Shown one piece after another: positions 31,601-43,099 of a DNA stretch of 64,000 bases. The notes under the pieces are model-generated. The model made no database searches, was not told where the DNA came from, and was given only the letters and a program-made list of their open reading frames with translations. A program made the translations under genes and the position numbers. How positions within the stretch are numbered: the stretch's first letter is position 1; every line of letters starts with the position of its first letter. The stretch is from Escallonia rubra (Eukaryota; Streptophyta; Magnoliopsida; Escalloniales; Escalloniaceae). The stretch spans positions 1 to 64,000 of the forward strand of contig JAVXUO010001554.1 of the NCBI GenBank assembly GCA_033065855.1, given 5' to 3'.

Positions 31601-33035
31601 GATACAAAAATTATGGGACTTAGTTTGCAGCTGGAAGTAATTATGGCAATTATTGGGTTTTTATTGTATTTAAGGAAATTATTTTAATTCGAAAATATTC
31701 AAAAATTCAGAAAATTCATATTTTGACTTATTATAATGTTTTAAGCTATACAAGTGTTTTATTTTAATTTATAATAAATTTAGAATACGGTTATGCATTA
31801 AAGAGCGTACCGGGTTCTCGGTTAAGTTGGCCGTGTGCGAGGCGCGCTTTGAGTTGTGTGATTCCGGGGTTAGAGGTGAGCGCCGTTTGGGTAGTTTATA
31901 TTAGGTTTATAGTATTGTAGTATAGATTATGTTCTAACATATGGATTTGCCAATCTAGGTTTATTCAAAGAATTATAATCGAGGTTGGTAGCATCGCATA
32001 GCTTGGACAGAGGTAAGGGATTTCTATCCGAACCCCATTTCGTTATTCTGTTTTCAAATGCTTATAACAATAATTTTACAAACTAGATCGAATGTTGATT
32101 TTTATTGATCGATATAAAATGTTTTTTTTTAATTACCCGTGAAACCATAAATTGAGCCTTACAGCGATCGTTTGGAATTCTGTTTCATCTAATCTTAGAA
32201 TCCATTGTTCATTTGATATGTTTATTGATTGCTCATCGTAAAGTATTTTTAAATTCTATTTATTACTTCTCAATGTTGACATGAGTTAGTAACTTGGGAG
32301 CCATAAGGATGGTCTGTATTGTTGGCGTTATAAGGATGGTCTGTTGGATGGGTTTAACTAGTACCTAGATGGACTAGTAAGTGTACATATGCATATGTAA
32401 GTGTATCGAGCACTGCCGGGGTGGCTTTGCTTCTGTACTGCTCATGTTCAACGTTTCCTATTTATGCTTATTGCATTTAAGTGTTTTAAAAATGGTTATT
32501 AATTTAAGGGAACTGAGTTGATACTCATCCCTTTGTTTATATTGAAATGCTATGGTTTTCTTTGAAAAACCCTTTTCAAATTTATCGTTTGATTGTATAT
32601 AAAAAGATTGTTTGAAAGCTCTGTTTCTCCGCCTTCAAAATTTTGTAATGGTTTAAATGTCAAATCGTCCGTATCGTTTTCATATTTTTAAATCTTTGTG
32701 CGACCTTACTGAGCTCTCAAAAGCTCCCTCCCCTTTGACTTCCTTTCTGCAGGTAGTAACCAGCGTTAGATTTCTTGAGATTGGACTAGAGGCAAGCGAA
32801 CAAGTGAATCTAAGTTTAGTATTAGTCATTAGAACCCCTGCGCGGGTAAAGAGTATTGTTTAAATTTTGTAGGATATCAGTTTGGTATTTTATTTCTGAA
32901 ATAAATTGAGAGTATGATTATCTTGAAGGTTAGTTGCTCTGATGATGGTTGACCATTTGGATAATGAGGACATATTCTCTTAGTGTATCTAATTGATTGA
33001 GCGTTAACATTTCGGAAAAGTTCTGGGATGTTACA
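28651..33035 (+). mobile_element. Solo LTR, Ty3-type family A, carrying a hAT insertion
   Basis: It begins TGTAACACCCCGACACG and ends GGGATGTTACA. The terminal 7 bases are perfect inverted repeats, and a perfect 5-bp duplication, TGTCT, flanks it (28646-28650 and 33036-33040). Removing the 960-bp hAT insertion and its 8-bp duplication leaves about 3.4 kb, a long LTR. Near 32703 it has the block 'accttactgagctctcaaaagctc', shared with family B at 45115, so A and B are related. No internal coding region is attached, so it formed by LTR-LTR recombination. Confidence 0.92.
30003..30962. mobile_element. Non-autonomous hAT element inside solo LTR A
   Basis: The ends CAGGGGCGGACG and GGTTCCGCCCCTG form a 10-bp inverted repeat. 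A perfect 8-bp duplication, TGTGTTTG, lies at 29995-30002 and 30963-30970. These are the hallmarks of Ac/Tip100-type hAT elements. No transposase is encoded. A GC-rich interior (30090-30640) is rich in Arg/Pro/Ser codons on either strand but shows no recognised domain. Confidence 0.93.
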
Positions 33036-33040
33036 TGTCT

Positions 33041-33422
33041 AACCTAGATTCACAACCCACCAAACAACAACAGTTTTATTAAATGGAGCAACTCCAATAT
33101 AAGGGGGAGGGGGAGAACCACCTAGTAGGGAATAAGGGGAGAGAATAGGCAAGGTGGGCAAGTCCTGCCAACAACTAGAGGAGGGAACACTTAATGGAGG
33201 AAGCTCAAACACAAGAAAACTTTAAGGATCTAATGAGTTAAAGGATAGATGAATGGAAATGAGGGATAAGGAAGGGGGTAGGGGAAGGAAGAAAGAAAGG
33301 AGCACCACCACACGCAACACAACTAATACGAACCCACGACCAGACACAACCAAGTTTATCAGCAAGGCCTAAATACCCATTCAGACATAACCAGAGGACC
33401 GATCCTAAGTACTCTGAGCTAT
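33041..33422 (+). pseudogene. Possible gag-region remnant of the Tat element
   Basis: This 380-bp island lies between two solo LTR insertions. If both are removed, it joins 28645 on the left and the protease region at 37018 on the right. It reads in broken frames ('MEEAQTQENFKDLMS', 'RIDEWK', 'ARPKYPFRH') with a coiled, charged composition that would fit the start of a Tat gag. No diagnostic gag motif is present, so the assignment rests on position. Confidence 0.35.
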
Positions 33423-36323
33423 TGTAACGACCCAGAAATCCGGAGCTCCGTCACATCAGACCCTGCTCATTGATAGATACAAACTCTATTCAAATATAAC
33501 TTTCAACACATTGACCTAAATTCTCTGAAATACAAGGTTATAAAAATTGCTTAAATTTAAAAAAATTAAAACTTAGGTTCTTTACAGAACTGTGGGCTAA
33601 CAATGCTGACCCATGCAGGGGTCCTATGACTCAAAATATTGATGGGCACTCCAGAATCTAACACAGTCTCTAACCCATTCCTGAGCAATCTATAGTTTAT
33701 CATAACCTGCAGAAGGGAATCAAACGAAGAGTGAGCTTTTAAGAGCTCAGTAAGGTTGTTCGAAGAATAACCGAAGGAATTACAAAACTATTCAAAAGTC
33801 AATTTGATGATTTTCAAAAATAATCTTAAGCAATCATAAACAGGTACCAAAACGATCATAAACAATCATAAGTAGTTTGATAATTTTCCAAAACGATTAT
33901 AAGCAATCATAAACAGGTACCAAAACAATCATAAGCAGTTTGATGATTTTTTAAAACGATTATAAACAATCATAAACAGGTACCAAAATGATCATTTGAA
34001 GATCATTTTCAAAGCCATCATTTTAAAACACAATGATGATTTTCCAAAGGATTTCAAAATGAGTATTGATACTTCAAAGACAATATGGGGAAGGATTTCA
34101 GATAATCATAATAGTTTGATCACAATATGGTGAAGAGTTTCAACTCAATCCCTTCAATCAGATATCAAGACATTCATTTCCAATCATTTTGAAAAGAAAT
34201 AATTGTAAGATACAATGTAAAAAAATTCAAAAGATATTGACCATGAGCAGAGGCAATGCCACTCAGGCAATGCATAATACAATGTACATATGCATGATGT
34301 ACAATAACTAGTCCATTTAGGTACTAGCATGCGTTCCACGTAGGAATAGACCATCCTTATAACGCCTTCCTCAGAACAGACCCTCAGGTCAATACAAAAG
34401 ACAACAATCAAAGAATCAACAAGAAGTTCAATGCTTGACTTGCAATTAAAATGAGCATCAACATGAATTAAAATAATTGATATCAATTAGAGTTTCAATG
34501 ACAATTAAACATGTTGATATCAATTCATCATCAGAAATTCAAGAATATCTACAAACAAATAGCAAGTACAAATACAAACAGTTATCGAATTTAGGCACAA
34601 CAATTTAGACGAAAGAATGCAGATAGTTATTGAACTTGCTCAGCATGTAGTAAAAGTTGAGCATCGATAAGATTTTCAAATAACCGATCCAGGTTCAATA
34701 TTATGGTTTCCTCGACAATAACATGCTGATATCAATGCATATCTCAATGTTCGACAATAGCCATAAGTAAAACGAAGGAATACTTATGAAACAAGTTATC
34801 AACATTAGGGTTATGAAAGAAATCCTTACCCAGGGTATAGGTAGAAACCCTTACTTGAATCTGAAGCTAAATTATCATAACCGAAAAGTCTTTTACTTTA
34901 ACATAAACGGAACAATCAAATGATCAGAATATAGAATACAATCTATACTACGATATTATAAACTCAATACTGACTCACGCATACTCCTAAAATGACCCCC
35001 TCACCGGGTATGTAAAATCACCAAAATACCCCTTATGTGTAAAATTACCAAAAGCACCCCTCTTATACTTAAATCTCCAAAGCAGCCTTCCCATAAATAC
35101 AATTACTAAAACATCCCTAGCATATGTGAATTTACCTAAAAATACCTTTTATAGGTAAAATTACTAAAAACACCTCTTGATGACTCCAGCACCAATTTAT
35201 TTTTAAAACACTTAAGAAAATATTTTAAGTATCCTGAAGTTATTTTTGGGCAAAAAAGTATTTCAGAAAACTTTCGTCCGAAAACCCCGAATGTCCTTAT
35301 CGAGCGCTCAAAAGTCGGTTCTGCTAAAAATAGCTATCAACCTTGGAATGACACGAGAGTTTAGAAAATGAAACATAATTTTTAGATTAAAATGACTTCA
35401 TTTTCTATGTTAAAGAAATCGAGAATGCTTTTAAATTGATACCCTAATTTAGCATCCTTCGTGAACACAGAAATTTCCAAAACATTTTCACCATGTACAT
35501 CTCATAAAAATAATAGGATTTACTGTTTTGAACTTTTCCAAAACATGCTTAGAAATAGCCTTTAAAAATTGCATAGTAAAATGCCGTAATAGTAAAGGGT
35601 TTTAACTATGCGATACCCGATCGAGCGTTACGCAGCCAACAACGCTAAAAATAGCAAACGACATTAAAAACTTTCGAAACTTTAGACAACACACTATCTT
35701 AGCTACATAAGATTACTGTAAAAGTTTCACAATTTTTTTTTAACTTAAATTACTATTTTAAAAAATACACCAAAATCTCTTTTTTGTGTCACTGTTCATA
35801 TTTATCCAAATCAAACACACACACTTTCACACCTTACAACACCCAGTTTTCTTCTTCCTAACTCTACCGAACCCCCATCTCACAGAACATTACTTCCCAC
35901 ATTAACCCACACACAATCACACATACACACATTAAGACACCTAAAACACACTAATACACCTAAACACACACACTACCACACATCTATGTACCTTTTACAC
36001 ACACAATTACACCCACACACACACACACACACGCTATTACATACTAACATCTCCATATAATACATATACATACTCTAATACATACTAACATCTCCATATA
36101 ATACATACACACATTCTAATACATACTAACCTCTCCATATAATACATATATACACACCCATACACACATAATTACCCACAAACACACCCATCCAAAATTC
36201 ACACAGAGCAACCATACACATGGCACACACTGCACCTCTCAAACGCACACTACTTCACACATTAACACCCATTAAAACACATACTAAATAAAAATGGATT
36301 ACTCTCAAAGAAAATTTCCCAAT

Positions 36324-36356
<33 letters not shown>

Positions 36357-37012
36357 CTACCCGAAATTCACACAGTATAAACACACACACAGAGCAACCA
36401 TACATGTGGTACACTGCACCTCTCAAACGCACACTACTTCACACATTAACACCCATTAAAACACATACTAAAGAAAAAGGGATTACCCTCAGAGACAAAA
36501 TTTCCAAATTCATTTCCCCTCTCTCTCTCTCTCTCCCCCTTCTTTCTCCTTTTTTCTGAATGTGCTCGACTCTTGCTCTTCTTCTCCTCTGTTTTTCCTC
36601 TCTTTCCACTGCTCTGTTTTTCTTTTGGCCAAGTTATGTTTCTTCTTTCTTTTTCTTTTATTTTCTTTTATTTTATCTCTTTTCATTTAATTTCTTAACG
36701 TTTCTATCTCATATTTTATAATTAAATTAGATGAGTCACAATTAAATAAGTAAGAGGTGGCTATTGTATATGACCTGATTTCTAAAATCTTGACACATAA
36801 GTACCAACTTTCAAAATTTATAAAATAGCCCCCCAAAGTTTTTTATATTTACAAAATGGCCCCAAAAATTTCAGTAATTAAATTTTGACCCCAAAATCGT
36901 TTTAGCATTTCATACTCCACTCATACCCGAGTATTGCTAAAAATTTTTGTTCGTTTATTTTTTGGAGCACATATGATTATTTTAAACAGCTTGAAAAGTA
37001 TCGGATATTATA
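33423..37012 (-). mobile_element. Solo LTR, Ty3-type family B, minus orientation
   Basis: The plus strand begins TGTAACGACCC and ends GGATATTATA. A perfect 5-bp duplication, GCTAT, flanks it at 33418-33422 and 37013-37017. Its complement matches the plus-strand LTR at 42021-45488 along its length, for example 'gctgtttaaaataatcatatgtgctcc' and the '-agagtgagcttttaagagctcagtaaggt-' block. Its transcriptional start end has TA where TG is expected. It contains CA-rich microsatellites (35820-36400) and a run of ~30-bp 'aaattaccaaaa-accc' repeats (34985-35190). Confidence 0.92.
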
Positions 37013-37024
37013 GCTATTCATTAT

Positions 37025-37410
37025 GAGAATGTTTTTACATTTTCCGAATCTGATTTGCCTAAGTCAGAACCAAGCCATAATGACCCGCTCCATATTACCA
37101 TTGACAAGAGGGTTCCATTAATCCTCATAAAAAATGGTTATGCCTTCAATATCTGTCCCCTATCTGTCCCTGATTCTAGCCAAGTTGTCTGAGCCTATGA
37201 TAACACTAGGAGAGAAGTAATTGGTACAACAAACTTCTAATGAACATTGAAACTACCAATTTGGAAGTGGAGTGTTAGACATACCCACTACATTCAATCT
37301 CTTGTTGGGGAGACTGTGGATACATTCAGTCAGAGTAATCTCATCTACACTGCACCAGAAGGTCAAGTTTGTGCTTGACAAAGCCGCCTTCACAGTTATG
37401 GGAGACTCAC
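37025..37410 (+). pseudogene. Tat-lineage Ty3 retrotransposon protease region
   Basis: The frame starting at 37025 reads 'ENVFTFSESDLPKSEPSHND', then 'PLHITIDKRVPLILIKNGYA' and 'FNICPLS'. This is the pepsin-like protease of the Tat lineage of plant Ty3 elements. The catalytic Asp of the expected (I/V)DNGS motif is replaced by Lys (IKNGY). Later, in broken frames, come 'AYDNTRREVIGT', a stretch like 'IPTTFNLLLGRPWI' and 'LHQKVKFVLDKAAF'. Frameshifts and stops make it inactive. A solo LTR lies immediately to its left. Confidence 0.85.
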
Positions 37411-37439
37411 ATCTACCTAAATAGAACAGGTGGAGAATG

Positions 37440-38749
37440 ACAAGGATAATGTTGTGGTTCCATATGACTCGTTAGACCTTCTTCTAGCGGGTTTAAGATC
37501 GACAACCCAATTCAGTGTTTGGAATTCGAGAAAGTTTGTCTCAGTGAAAACTTTCTCACTTTTGCGCCTTACAATAACACTACAATGCTTCCCATGATGA
37601 AAAGACTCTATTACCTATCCAAAAAGTGTTTAGGCTGAAATTGCCAAGGACTTCCTAGCTTACCTGTTCTAGAAGCAAGAAACACCGGTTTGGGTTGGGA
37701 TACAAGAGCACCAATAAATAGAGGATGGATGACTCATAAACTCTCCCACCATGTCTAAGGTCCTTACAATGAATGGATATTTCGTTAAGGAAGGAGAAAA
37801 ATGACCTTACTGTGGATTCCCAGAGTCGTCGGGAAGTTGATGAATGGATGATAGATCTTTTACGACTGTGAGTGTGTGGAGGATGAAGAACTGCGAAGCC
37901 TGACTGAGCCGAGTAAGGAAAATACTCCTGATTGGATGGACTTTGTGGAGCCGGAGGGAATGGCAACATGATTCAATGATATGCACATCCTTGTGCTTAT
38001 CTGTAAGATGAATGACTACACTACTGACCCAACAAGCCTAATCACTTTAGCACATGGTGGCATGCAGAATTGGAAGATTGACTACAAACTGCTAGCTGTA
38101 GTAGAGATCACCAAGGATCATTCTGATGCCGAGACTAATCCCGAACTGGAGAACCTAGATGCTTATGCTTCTGTAGACAATCTGAACTTACTTGCTTCCC
38201 TACTATGTTTTTCATGACTTTTTAATTCATAATGCGATGGTCAATTTCGATTACTCTTTGGTTTCTGATTTAAGTTATGATGAATTAATCAACACGGTTA
38301 ACGATGAATCACAAGTAATGGACGAAGAAGAGAAAAAAATTGAAAAAAATAGAAAATCGAGAGTTTGGTCGAGTCTAGCCAGTGGCATAGAAACAGTCAA
38401 AGTCAGCACAGGCACGCCTGAAAATGTGAAAGATATTAAATAGTGGCTAGCCTAGGTGCGAGAGAGAGGATGTCAACTGCACTCCTAAAAGAATTGATAG
38501 ACATAGTTGCTTGGTCATAGTGTGACATGCCCGCTATCGTCTCGTCGATTTTTGAACACCACTCACCTACTTTAGCTGAAGTTAAACATGTTATGCTGAA
38601 GCTTGAGACCAAAGTGGTCTCTCAAGGTCAAGGAGGAGGTTAAAAAAATCCTTCATATAGGGTTCATCAGAGTTATCAAATACTGTACTTGGTTGGGCAA
38701 ATATAGTACATGTCCCTAAACCAACCGGCCAAGTCCGGATGTGTTTTAA
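37440..38749 (+). pseudogene. Tat protease-RT linker and start of reverse transcriptase
   Basis: Several short frames (37981-38217, 38192-38443) are rich in Asp, Glu and Asn, as in the spacer between protease and RT of Tat polyproteins. Towards the end come 'IVACLGASERMSTALLKELI' and then 'GQVRMCF', the start of the RT palm (VRMCVDYRDLN in the family). A solo LTR cuts the RT at 38749, and the next residues, 'KYQDLN', continue after the insertion at 40798. This shows that the two halves once formed one reading frame. Confidence 0.75.
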
Positions 38750-40793
38750 TGTAACGCCCCAACTTAGGGTTATCTAAACCCTGGTGGAGTATTACGACAC
38801 ATCGGCTAATCAAATCATTCTGATAATATAACTCATTCTAACTCACTTTGTAATTAAACCATATCATATAACTTTAAACTGTTTACTTTTAAAAACACAC
38901 CTAGCAAGCTCTCTATCAGATTTCAGAGTTGACATATTGTTCTATTTCAAGTACAACTTAATTCACAAAATGTACAAGTTTCCCTTTGCCCGTTTTCTTA
39001 CCGTGCCTCACACTTTTTCCTTGCCTTTCGAGGGACCGTCTATTATAGGTAAAAACATGTCAACCCACTGACTCAATCAGATAATCAAAGACATTTAATG
39101 TAATTTTCAACTTACGAATATTGATAATGCACGCTATTGCAATTCATTCACATTAAGCAGTTTTACATGTGCACATTACACCTATCAAATGTTTGCACTT
39201 AGTTAAGCATTACAAGAGTTTACCATTCTCGAATTACACCTATCAAATATTTGCACTTAGTTAAGCATTACAAGAGTTTACCATTCTCGAATCCAGCCCC
39301 ATCAATAGTCCACCCTTATGTTACCATTCCCGGGATGTAAGTTCACAACCCTTGCCTCGGGCAAATGTAAAGTAACCGAAAACAAATGAACACAGATACC
39401 GCCTTGGGTAGCAGTCAAAGTTACAAGTGTTCGGCTCAAACAGTGCGCCACTACTCAAACACAATCAAATCAACTCCCAATCATATGAAAGGGGTAACAT
39501 AATAATCACCAATAATATATCAACCATCCCTTACTATGAAAGGATGTAACATGCTCATGTTCAAGCAAACAAATCATTCCATACATGTAGTTGTTGTAAT
39601 CTTCATGTACTTATATCATAAAACTTAGCTATCAAACATTTAGTCACTTTCATCATGAAACATCATCTCCATGACATCTTGAACATGTAATATAATCATT
39701 TATATTCAGCAAATGAGCTTATGTAACTTAACAAACATGTTCAAATCATGTTCTAACCATGGATAGTTTAACATAATTCCACAATTCACATGTATTATAA
39801 CCTATTTCATGTCTTTCATAATCTCAACTATGTTAAACAATGTTTAGATTCACTTATTAACAAGTCTCTAATAAGTATTCAAAAGTTTGACAAAGAATTC
39901 ATACTCGAGAATTACGCTAACATAACATATATCCATATTCATACCTTAAAAACCCATTAAATGCCTTTAACTATCTAATCTTAAAGAAGAGATGAATGAA
40001 CCAATTTTTTAGAATTGAAACACCTTCAAAAAACTGCTCAAAAAACGTTAAAAACACTGTTTGAAGCTCACATAAAGTTTTCAAATCAGCTGCTTAAGGT
40101 TCCCCTTAAAAAATAAGCCTTAATTCTAGATTTTGTAAGGTTTTTGGTTGAGTTTTTACTGTAATTGTTTCTAAAAAAACGTGGTAAGAGGATTTAAGCA
40201 TGTCAATTAGGTCTTTTTAACTCAAATTGGAAGCAAGTAGGAGGTGTCAAGTGGAGGTGAAGAGGTGGAGAAGTCAAGCACGACAAGGCTCTAAGCACGA
40301 GGTGGCAAGACACAGTTGTACCACCTAGCAAGCACAATAAACCTCAAAGCACGACGAGGCTTGAAGCACGGTGTCATGATAGTATGTTGACACGTCACAA
40401 GCACAACGATGATAGGTAGCACGAGGTGGTACAATTTTGTGCAAAAAGCATAAACAATTCGCAGACTGTCCGGTCAACCGGTTACTCCCAACAAGAGTTT
40501 TCACCATTTTTGTTTCCAACTCTTCTAAAAACATTTTTGATCATTCAAAGTGATTATTTAAAGTTTCTAAACATCAAATACAGTTGCATTATTATTCGTA
40601 CATATTTTTTTGCCTTTTCTAGCACTTCGTTCACCTTCTTAGATGATTTACTTCCTTCAAGGTGTTTGACATATTAGCATACATTTAAACACATCATCAT
40701 GCATAGTTCATCATGATCATTTTTGCATAAAAATGATGCGTCTAATCATATGTAAAGATGTAATTAAAGCATGTGAAATGTTGGATTCTCACA
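38750..40793 (-). mobile_element. Solo LTR, Ty3-type family C, in the Tat reverse transcriptase
   Basis: The plus strand begins TGTAACGCCCCAACTTAGGG and ends GGATTCTCACA; on the minus strand it runs TGTGAGAATCC to GTTACA. TTAA is present on both sides (38746-38749 and 40794-40797), and the interrupted RT codons join cleanly when it is removed. The LTR is 2.0 kb and unlike families A and B. It includes a 58-bp tandem duplication starting at 39181 and 39239. The duplication is 4 bp, or 5 bp with one mismatch. Confidence 0.85.
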
Positions 40794-40797
40794 TTAA

Positions 40798-41485
40798 GTA
40801 CCAAGACCTTAACCTAGAAAGATGATTTTTCCCTTCCCATCATAGACATGATCATAGACAACACTGCGGAGCACGCGTTGGTTATCTTTGTTTATTGCTT
40901 CACAGGATACAATCACATAAAGATGGCTCCAGAGGATCAGGCGAAACCTTCACCACCCCGTGGGGCACATTTTGTTACAAAGTGATGCCCTTCGGGTTGA
41001 AGAATGTCGAGGCTATATATCAACGAGCCGCTACTCTCTCTTCCACGATATGATTCATAAAGAGGTAGAGGTAAACGTGGATAATATGATCATTAAGTCC
41101 ATGAAATATGAAGATCACTGTATGGTTATGAGAAAGTACTTTGAGAGATTGAGAGAGTATAACGTGAGGCTCAACCCACATAAATGTGTGTTCAGAGTTA
41201 TAGTCGGTAAGCAACTAGGGTTTATGGTCAGTAAGAGGGGAACAAAGGTTGACCCAGCTAAATTAAGGCCATAGTTGAGATGCCTCGACCAAGAAGTGAG
41301 GGAGAAATCTGAGGATTTTTAGGTAGGATCAACTACATCAGCCGGTTTATACCCCATTTAACTATGATTTGTGAGACCATATTCAATTTATTGAAGAAAT
41401 ATTCAACCAAAGAGTGGAACACCCTCAACTAGGAAACTTTTAAAAAGATTAAGCAGTACTTGAGCAGCCATCCATTGTTGTGTCC
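40798..41485 (+). pseudogene. Tat-lineage reverse transcriptase, main part
   Basis: Broken frames give 'DMIIDNTAEHAL', 'GYNHIKMAPEDQ', 'VMPFGLKN' (with a stop), 'LFHDMIHKEVEVNVDNMI', 'RLREYNVRLNPHKCVF', 'KQLGFMVSKRG' and 'GFLGRINYISRFIPHLT'. This is the order of a Ty3 RT and connection domain. The catalytic YVDD box reads NVDN, so two of its four residues are lost. Stops and frameshifts occur throughout. RNase H follows directly. Confidence 0.88.
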
Positions 41486-42020
41486 TCCAGTTGTCGATAC
41501 TCCTTTATTGCTATACTTAACAGTGACTGATATCGTAGCCGGTGGCTCAACATTTGAAGATTTATAAGTCGAAAGAACCATCTACTATGTGTGTAAAAAG
41601 TTGACCCAATGAGAGACGAACTATTTAACAACAGAAAATACCAGCGTATCATTGGTCTGGGTAATGCAAAGATTATGACATTATGTTTTGGCTTAACCCA
41701 TCAGACTGTTGGTTGGGATGCATCCGATGAAATATCTATTTTAGAAGCCTGTCTTATCCAACCGCACAGCGAAGCGGCTTCTGCTACTCTTCGAGTTTGA
41801 CGTTACCTATGTCACCCAGAAGTTCAAAGGGAAAGAATGTGGCCGATCTGCTAGTAGATTGTCCAATAGAGGATATTAGTGGATGGGAGGCAAAATTATC
41901 GAATGAGGAAGTGGGTGTCATAGAAACAGAGACCAAATGGCAGTTATATTCTGACGGAGTGGCGAACAGAAAGGGATTCGGAGTACAGATATTGTTAATC
42001 TCACTAGATCGAGCATATAC
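41486..42020 (+). pseudogene. Tat RNase H region, left half, interrupted by a solo LTR
   Basis: Fragments such as 'PLLLYLTVTDIVAG', 'TIYYVCKKLTQ', 'LLFEFDVTYVTQKFKGKNVA' and 'LYSDGVANRKGFGVQILLIS' trace the tether and RNase H domain of Ty3 pol. The motif 'YSDGV' holds the first catalytic Asp. The frame is cut at 42020 by a solo LTR. 'PKAIKLIFDGTNN' at 45494 continues it. Confidence 0.85.
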
Positions 42021-43059
42021 AGTAACATTCGGCACCTTTTTCGTGCTGTTTAAAATAATCATATGTGCTCCAAAAATTAAAAATGCGATAATTTTGGGCA
42101 ATACTTGGGTATTAGTGGAGTATGAAAGCTTAAAATGATTTTGGGGTCAAAATGTAACTTTGTCAAGTTTTGGGAACATGTTGTTATTTTGGAAACTTTG
42201 GGAGCTAAAATGTCAATTATGTTTTTAGTGATGAAAAATTAGGAAACGAGTGATTTTATATATTTTTAGTGATATCTAAGGTTAGTGTTAACTTAGTACA
42301 TATTAGAATAATTGGTTAATTTAAGGTGCATGTGTGATAGTGTGGAGGTGTGGCATGTTGCCTCCTCATGTTTCTATGTAGTGACTAATCAGAAGAAAAC
42401 AGAGAAGAAAAAGAGAAAAGAAGGAAGAAAAAGAAAAGAAACAGATGAACAAAGAAAGAAAAGACAGGAAAAAAAACATAGAGAAGAAGAACACAGGGCT
42501 CTTGCAGGAAGAAAAACACAGGAAAGAAAGAGAAGGAAAGAAAGGAATTGGGAAATTTCTTCAAGAGTAATCTCTCTTCCCTTTTTAGTATGTATATTTT
42601 CAGTGTGTGTTTGTGTGTGTGTGTATGTGTGTGTGTGTGTGTGCAGTGCGTGTGTTTACTCTATGTTTTGGTGTGTGTGAGTTCTGGCTGTGGGGTGTAG
42701 GGGTGATTGTGTGTGCGTTTTCAGTCTATGTATGTGTGTATTGAATGGTGTAGTGTGTGTGTAGCGGTAGGGGGAGAAGGCAGTGGGTGTGTTCAGTGTG
42801 TGTGTAGCGGTAGGGAGAGAAGGCAATGGGTGTGTGCAGTGTGTTGTGTGTGTATATGTGTGATGATATGCGTGTATATTGTGTATGGGTGGTGTTAGTG
42901 TGTGTCTAGGAGGGAATTAGGGACGGGTAGCAGTGTGTATGTGTGTTGCCGGGGTGTGTGTGCATTTTTTAGTGTGTGTGATAGTGTATGTATCGTGTGA
43001 CAGTGAGTATGTGTGTTTCGGGTACGGGAGTATGTGTGTAATTGTGTATAAGAGAGAGA

Positions 43060-43099
<40 letters not shown>

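Noticed and set aside
42312..42898. Open frames of 122 and 63 residues with Lys/Glu- and Cys/Val-rich composition
   Set aside because: They lie wholly inside solo LTR B and come from GAAA-rich and GT-repeat DNA. The homologous minus-strand LTR does not keep them open.
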